Made by a program: the position numbers and the translations under genes. Source: REEB85 sp018971455 (GTDB lineage Bacteria > Pseudomonadota > Alphaproteobacteria > Acetobacterales > Acetobacteraceae). Taken from it: a DNA stretch of 5,267 nt. How positions within the stretch are numbered: the stretch's first letter is position 1; each line of letters opens with the position of its first letter. This document shows positions 4,574-5,267 of this stretch, piece by piece. Below the pieces are notes generated by a model. It saw only the letters and a program-made list of their open reading frames with translations. It had not been told where the DNA came from and did no database searches. The stretch is taken from contig JAGWNT010000146.1 of the NCBI GenBank assembly GCA_028871195.1, positions 1 through 5,267 on the forward strand. The letters run 5' to 3'.

Positions 4574-5267
4574 GGTGCGGAACATCGTGGTCGAATATGG
4601 CGGCGTCCGCGCCTTGCACGACGTTTCGGTGCATGTGCCGGAGCGGGGCGTGCTCGCCGTCATCGGCGCCAACGGGGCGGGCAAATCGACCCTGTTGAAG
4701 ACCATGGCGGGGCTGGTGCACCAGAAATCCGGCACCGTGCTGCTCGAGGGGCAGGACATCTCGGCGCTACGGCCGCACGCGCGGCTCGATCGCGGCATTG
4801 TCCTGTGTCCGGAAGGGCGGCGCCTGTTCCCCGACCTCACCGTGCTCGAAAACATCCGCATGGGGGCATATCGGCTCCGCGACCGTGCGGAGTTCCGCCG
4901 CCGGCTCGCACGCCTCCACGACAGCTTCCCCCGCATTGCCGAGCGTGCCGGCCAAATCGCCTCGTCACTGTCCGGTGGCGAGCAGCAGATGGTGGCCATC
5001 GCCCGCGCCCTCATCAGCCATCCCCGCGTGTTGATGCTCGACGAGCCGACCCTCGGTCTCGCGCCCAAGATGATTCACGAGGTCGCGCGTCTGGTCCGAA
5101 GCTTCCGCGACGAGGGCATCACAATCGTCATCGTCGAGCAGAACGCAAAGCTCGCCCTGCGAATTTCCGACCAGGCCGTCGTCCTGGAAACCGGCCATGT
5201 CGCACTCGCCGGACCAAGCGCCGAACTAATCAGCAGCAAAGAAGTCCAAAACTCATATCTCGGCGGG
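4566..5267 (+). CDS. livF: ABC transporter ATP-binding protein LivF (stop codon beyond window)
   Basis: This is the second cytoplasmic ATPase of the importer. The frame is open from a TTG at 4566 to the last base of the window, giving 234 residues and ending NSYLGG. LivF proteins are usually 233-240 residues and end in this way, so only the stop and at most a few codons are missing. With the TTG the protein begins MLEVRNIVVEYGG, matching the family start, and overlaps livG by eight bases. Walker A is GANGAGKST (34-42). PEGRRLF (82-88) follows, where LivF normally has Glu in the Q-loop. The canonical signature LSGGEQQ is at 135-141, Walker B VLMLDEP at 155-161, and VEQN (190-193) stands where other ABC ATPases have the switch histidine, as is normal for LivF. 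ETGHVALAGPSAEL near the end is typical. All nucleotide-binding motifs look intact. Confidence 0.93.
   Translation, partial: MLEVRNIVVEYGGVRALHDVSVHVPERGVLAVIGANGAGKSTLLKTMAGLVHQKSGTVLLEGQDISALRPHARLDRGIVLCPEGRRLFPDLTVLENIRMGAYRLRDRAEFRRRLARLHDSFPRIAERAGQIASSLSGGEQQMVAIARALISHPRVLMLDEPTLGLAPKMIHEVARLVRSFRDEGITIVIVEQNAKLALRISDQAVVLETGHVALAGPSAELISSKEVQNSYLGG

Noticed and set aside
3734..5068. 444-codon open frame on the minus strand across livG and livF
   Set aside because: It is the antisense shadow of two unmistakable ATPase genes in high-GC DNA; its product is arginine-, serine- and alanine-rich with no recognisable domain.
5130..5145. Missing switch histidine in LivF (VEQN)
   Set aside because: Gln-Asn at this place and Glu in the Q-loop are normal for LivF proteins and not a defect.
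1..5267. Search for an undescribed defence, CRISPR, retron or secondary-metabolite system
   Set aside because: All coding sequence is accounted for by an IS and a liv transport locus; no repeats-plus-spacers, reverse transcriptase, toxin-antitoxin pair or effector is present.

Overview
The window looks like high-GC proteobacterial DNA, most likely alphaproteobacterial. This rests on codon bias towards G/C at third positions, an IS5-family transposase of a type common in that class, and an ATGA/GTGA-overlapped liv operon. I cannot name a genus. No rRNA, tRNA, CRISPR array or phage gene is visible.

Layout. Positions 1-921 hold nearly all of an IS5-family insertion sequence (DDE transposase at 93-899), with only the outermost bases of its left end missing beyond the window. 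Directly against its right end, on the minus strand, lies the 5' part (start codon 1496) of a gene for a periplasmic branched-chain-amino-acid-type ABC substrate-binding protein. The insertion cuts this gene after about 191 codons, roughly half the usual length. From 1497 to 2046 is a 550-base divergent intergenic region. It holds a strong plus-strand promoter candidate, three copies of a 12-base operator-like repeat with a palindromic core, and a separate long inverted repeat with a possible minus-strand promoter.

From 2047 to the window end runs a tight plus-strand operon: livH (permease), livM (permease), livG (ATPase) and livF (ATPase). Each gene overlaps the next by 4 or 8 bases, and livF reaches the last base without its stop codon. 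Together the four encode the inner-membrane channel and the two nucleotide-binding subunits of a HAAT (hydrophobic amino acid transporter) family importer. The divergent binding-protein gene would have supplied the periplasmic receptor.

Overall this is a known type of transporter locus, not a new system. The points worth a second look are that the dedicated receptor gene has been broken by the IS, leaving an apparently intact but receptor-less transporter, and that the divergent control region has an ordered set of undescribed repeats, one lying directly on the -10 box of the predicted livH promoter.
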